Source: Bacteroides stercorirosoris (GTDB lineage: Bacteria > Bacteroidota > Bacteroidia > Bacteroidales > Bacteroidaceae). Taken from it: 64,000 nucleotides of DNA. A program made the position numbers and the translations under genes. The notes beneath the pieces are model-generated. The model had not been told where the DNA came from and did not search any database. It was given only the letters and a program-made list of their open reading frames with translations. The DNA lies in assembly GCF_900142015.1 (NCBI RefSeq), contig NZ_FQZN01000005.1:183186-247185 (forward strand). The letters are read 5' to 3'. Positions 63,975 through 64,000 of the stretch are shown piece after piece; positions within the stretch are counted from its first letter, which is position 1; each line of letters starts with the position of its first letter.

Positions 63975-64000
63975 TAACTTTGTAAAAATCAGATTTTATG
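63975..64000 (+). promoter_or_regulatory. Promoter and start codon of the next gene
   Basis: TAACTTTG (63975-63982) is a good -7 element, and ATG occupies the last three bases of the window. The gene itself lies outside. Confidence 0.4.

Overview
The window looks like chromosomal DNA of a gut Bacteroides or close Bacteroidales relative. The evidence is the repeated promoter element of the form TAnnTTTG in front of most genes, many small lipoproteins, and families largely confined to this phylum (DUF3836, DUF4270, DUF4294, DUF4907, DUF3244, DUF6266, DUF3137 next to LemA, membrane TPR-HTH regulators, a PorZ-like protein). No rRNA, tRNA or CRISPR array was recognised, and no species is claimed.

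Layout. 1-11.3 kb: two paralogous sensor kinases, each divergent from a small secreted DUF3836 protein, sharing an 11-bp-spaced operator whose third copy drives a small membrane peptide plus a degenerate DUF3267 protein; between them lies a four-gene LemA/DUF3137/YbjN-like/trypsin-like protease operon. 11.3-12.3 kb: a candidate small RNA and a decayed DUF1016 nuclease gene split by a 317-bp MITE with a perfect 7-bp target duplication. 12.3-35 kb: mostly housekeeping and envelope genes (leuS, YitT, a phosphoethanolamine-transferase-like enzyme, rdgB, PorZ-like protein, nadA, TrmH-type methyltransferase, esterase, HhH outer-membrane protein, radical SAM, flavin reductase, SulP, rubrerythrin, nadB, a TPR-HTH regulator). 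35-52.7 kb: a LytTR regulator with a degenerate receiver, an envelope cluster (FadL-like, DUF4270, kelch, DUF4907), lpdA, dacB, a CoA transferase, miaB, DUF6266 and an AraC/DUF1593 pair, with three copies of a long palindromic repeat.

53.0-63.9 kb: the most interesting part, a peptide maturation and export locus. A membrane TPR-HTH regulator is followed by a DUF3244 secreted protein, a three-part protein (C39-like pseudo-peptidase, VKOR, thioredoxin), a 67-residue precursor with a double-glycine leader, two TlpA-type thioredoxin lipoprotein or secreted proteins, a C39-peptidase ABC exporter and an HlyD adaptor. Two small ORFs follow, the first a possible immunity protein. The predicted 44-residue core has just two cysteines, near its two ends, which fits the local abundance of disulfide enzymes. 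A hairpin after the precursor gene probably sets precursor level above that of the machinery.

All calls come from reading the sequence by eye and from remembered family features; no database search was run.
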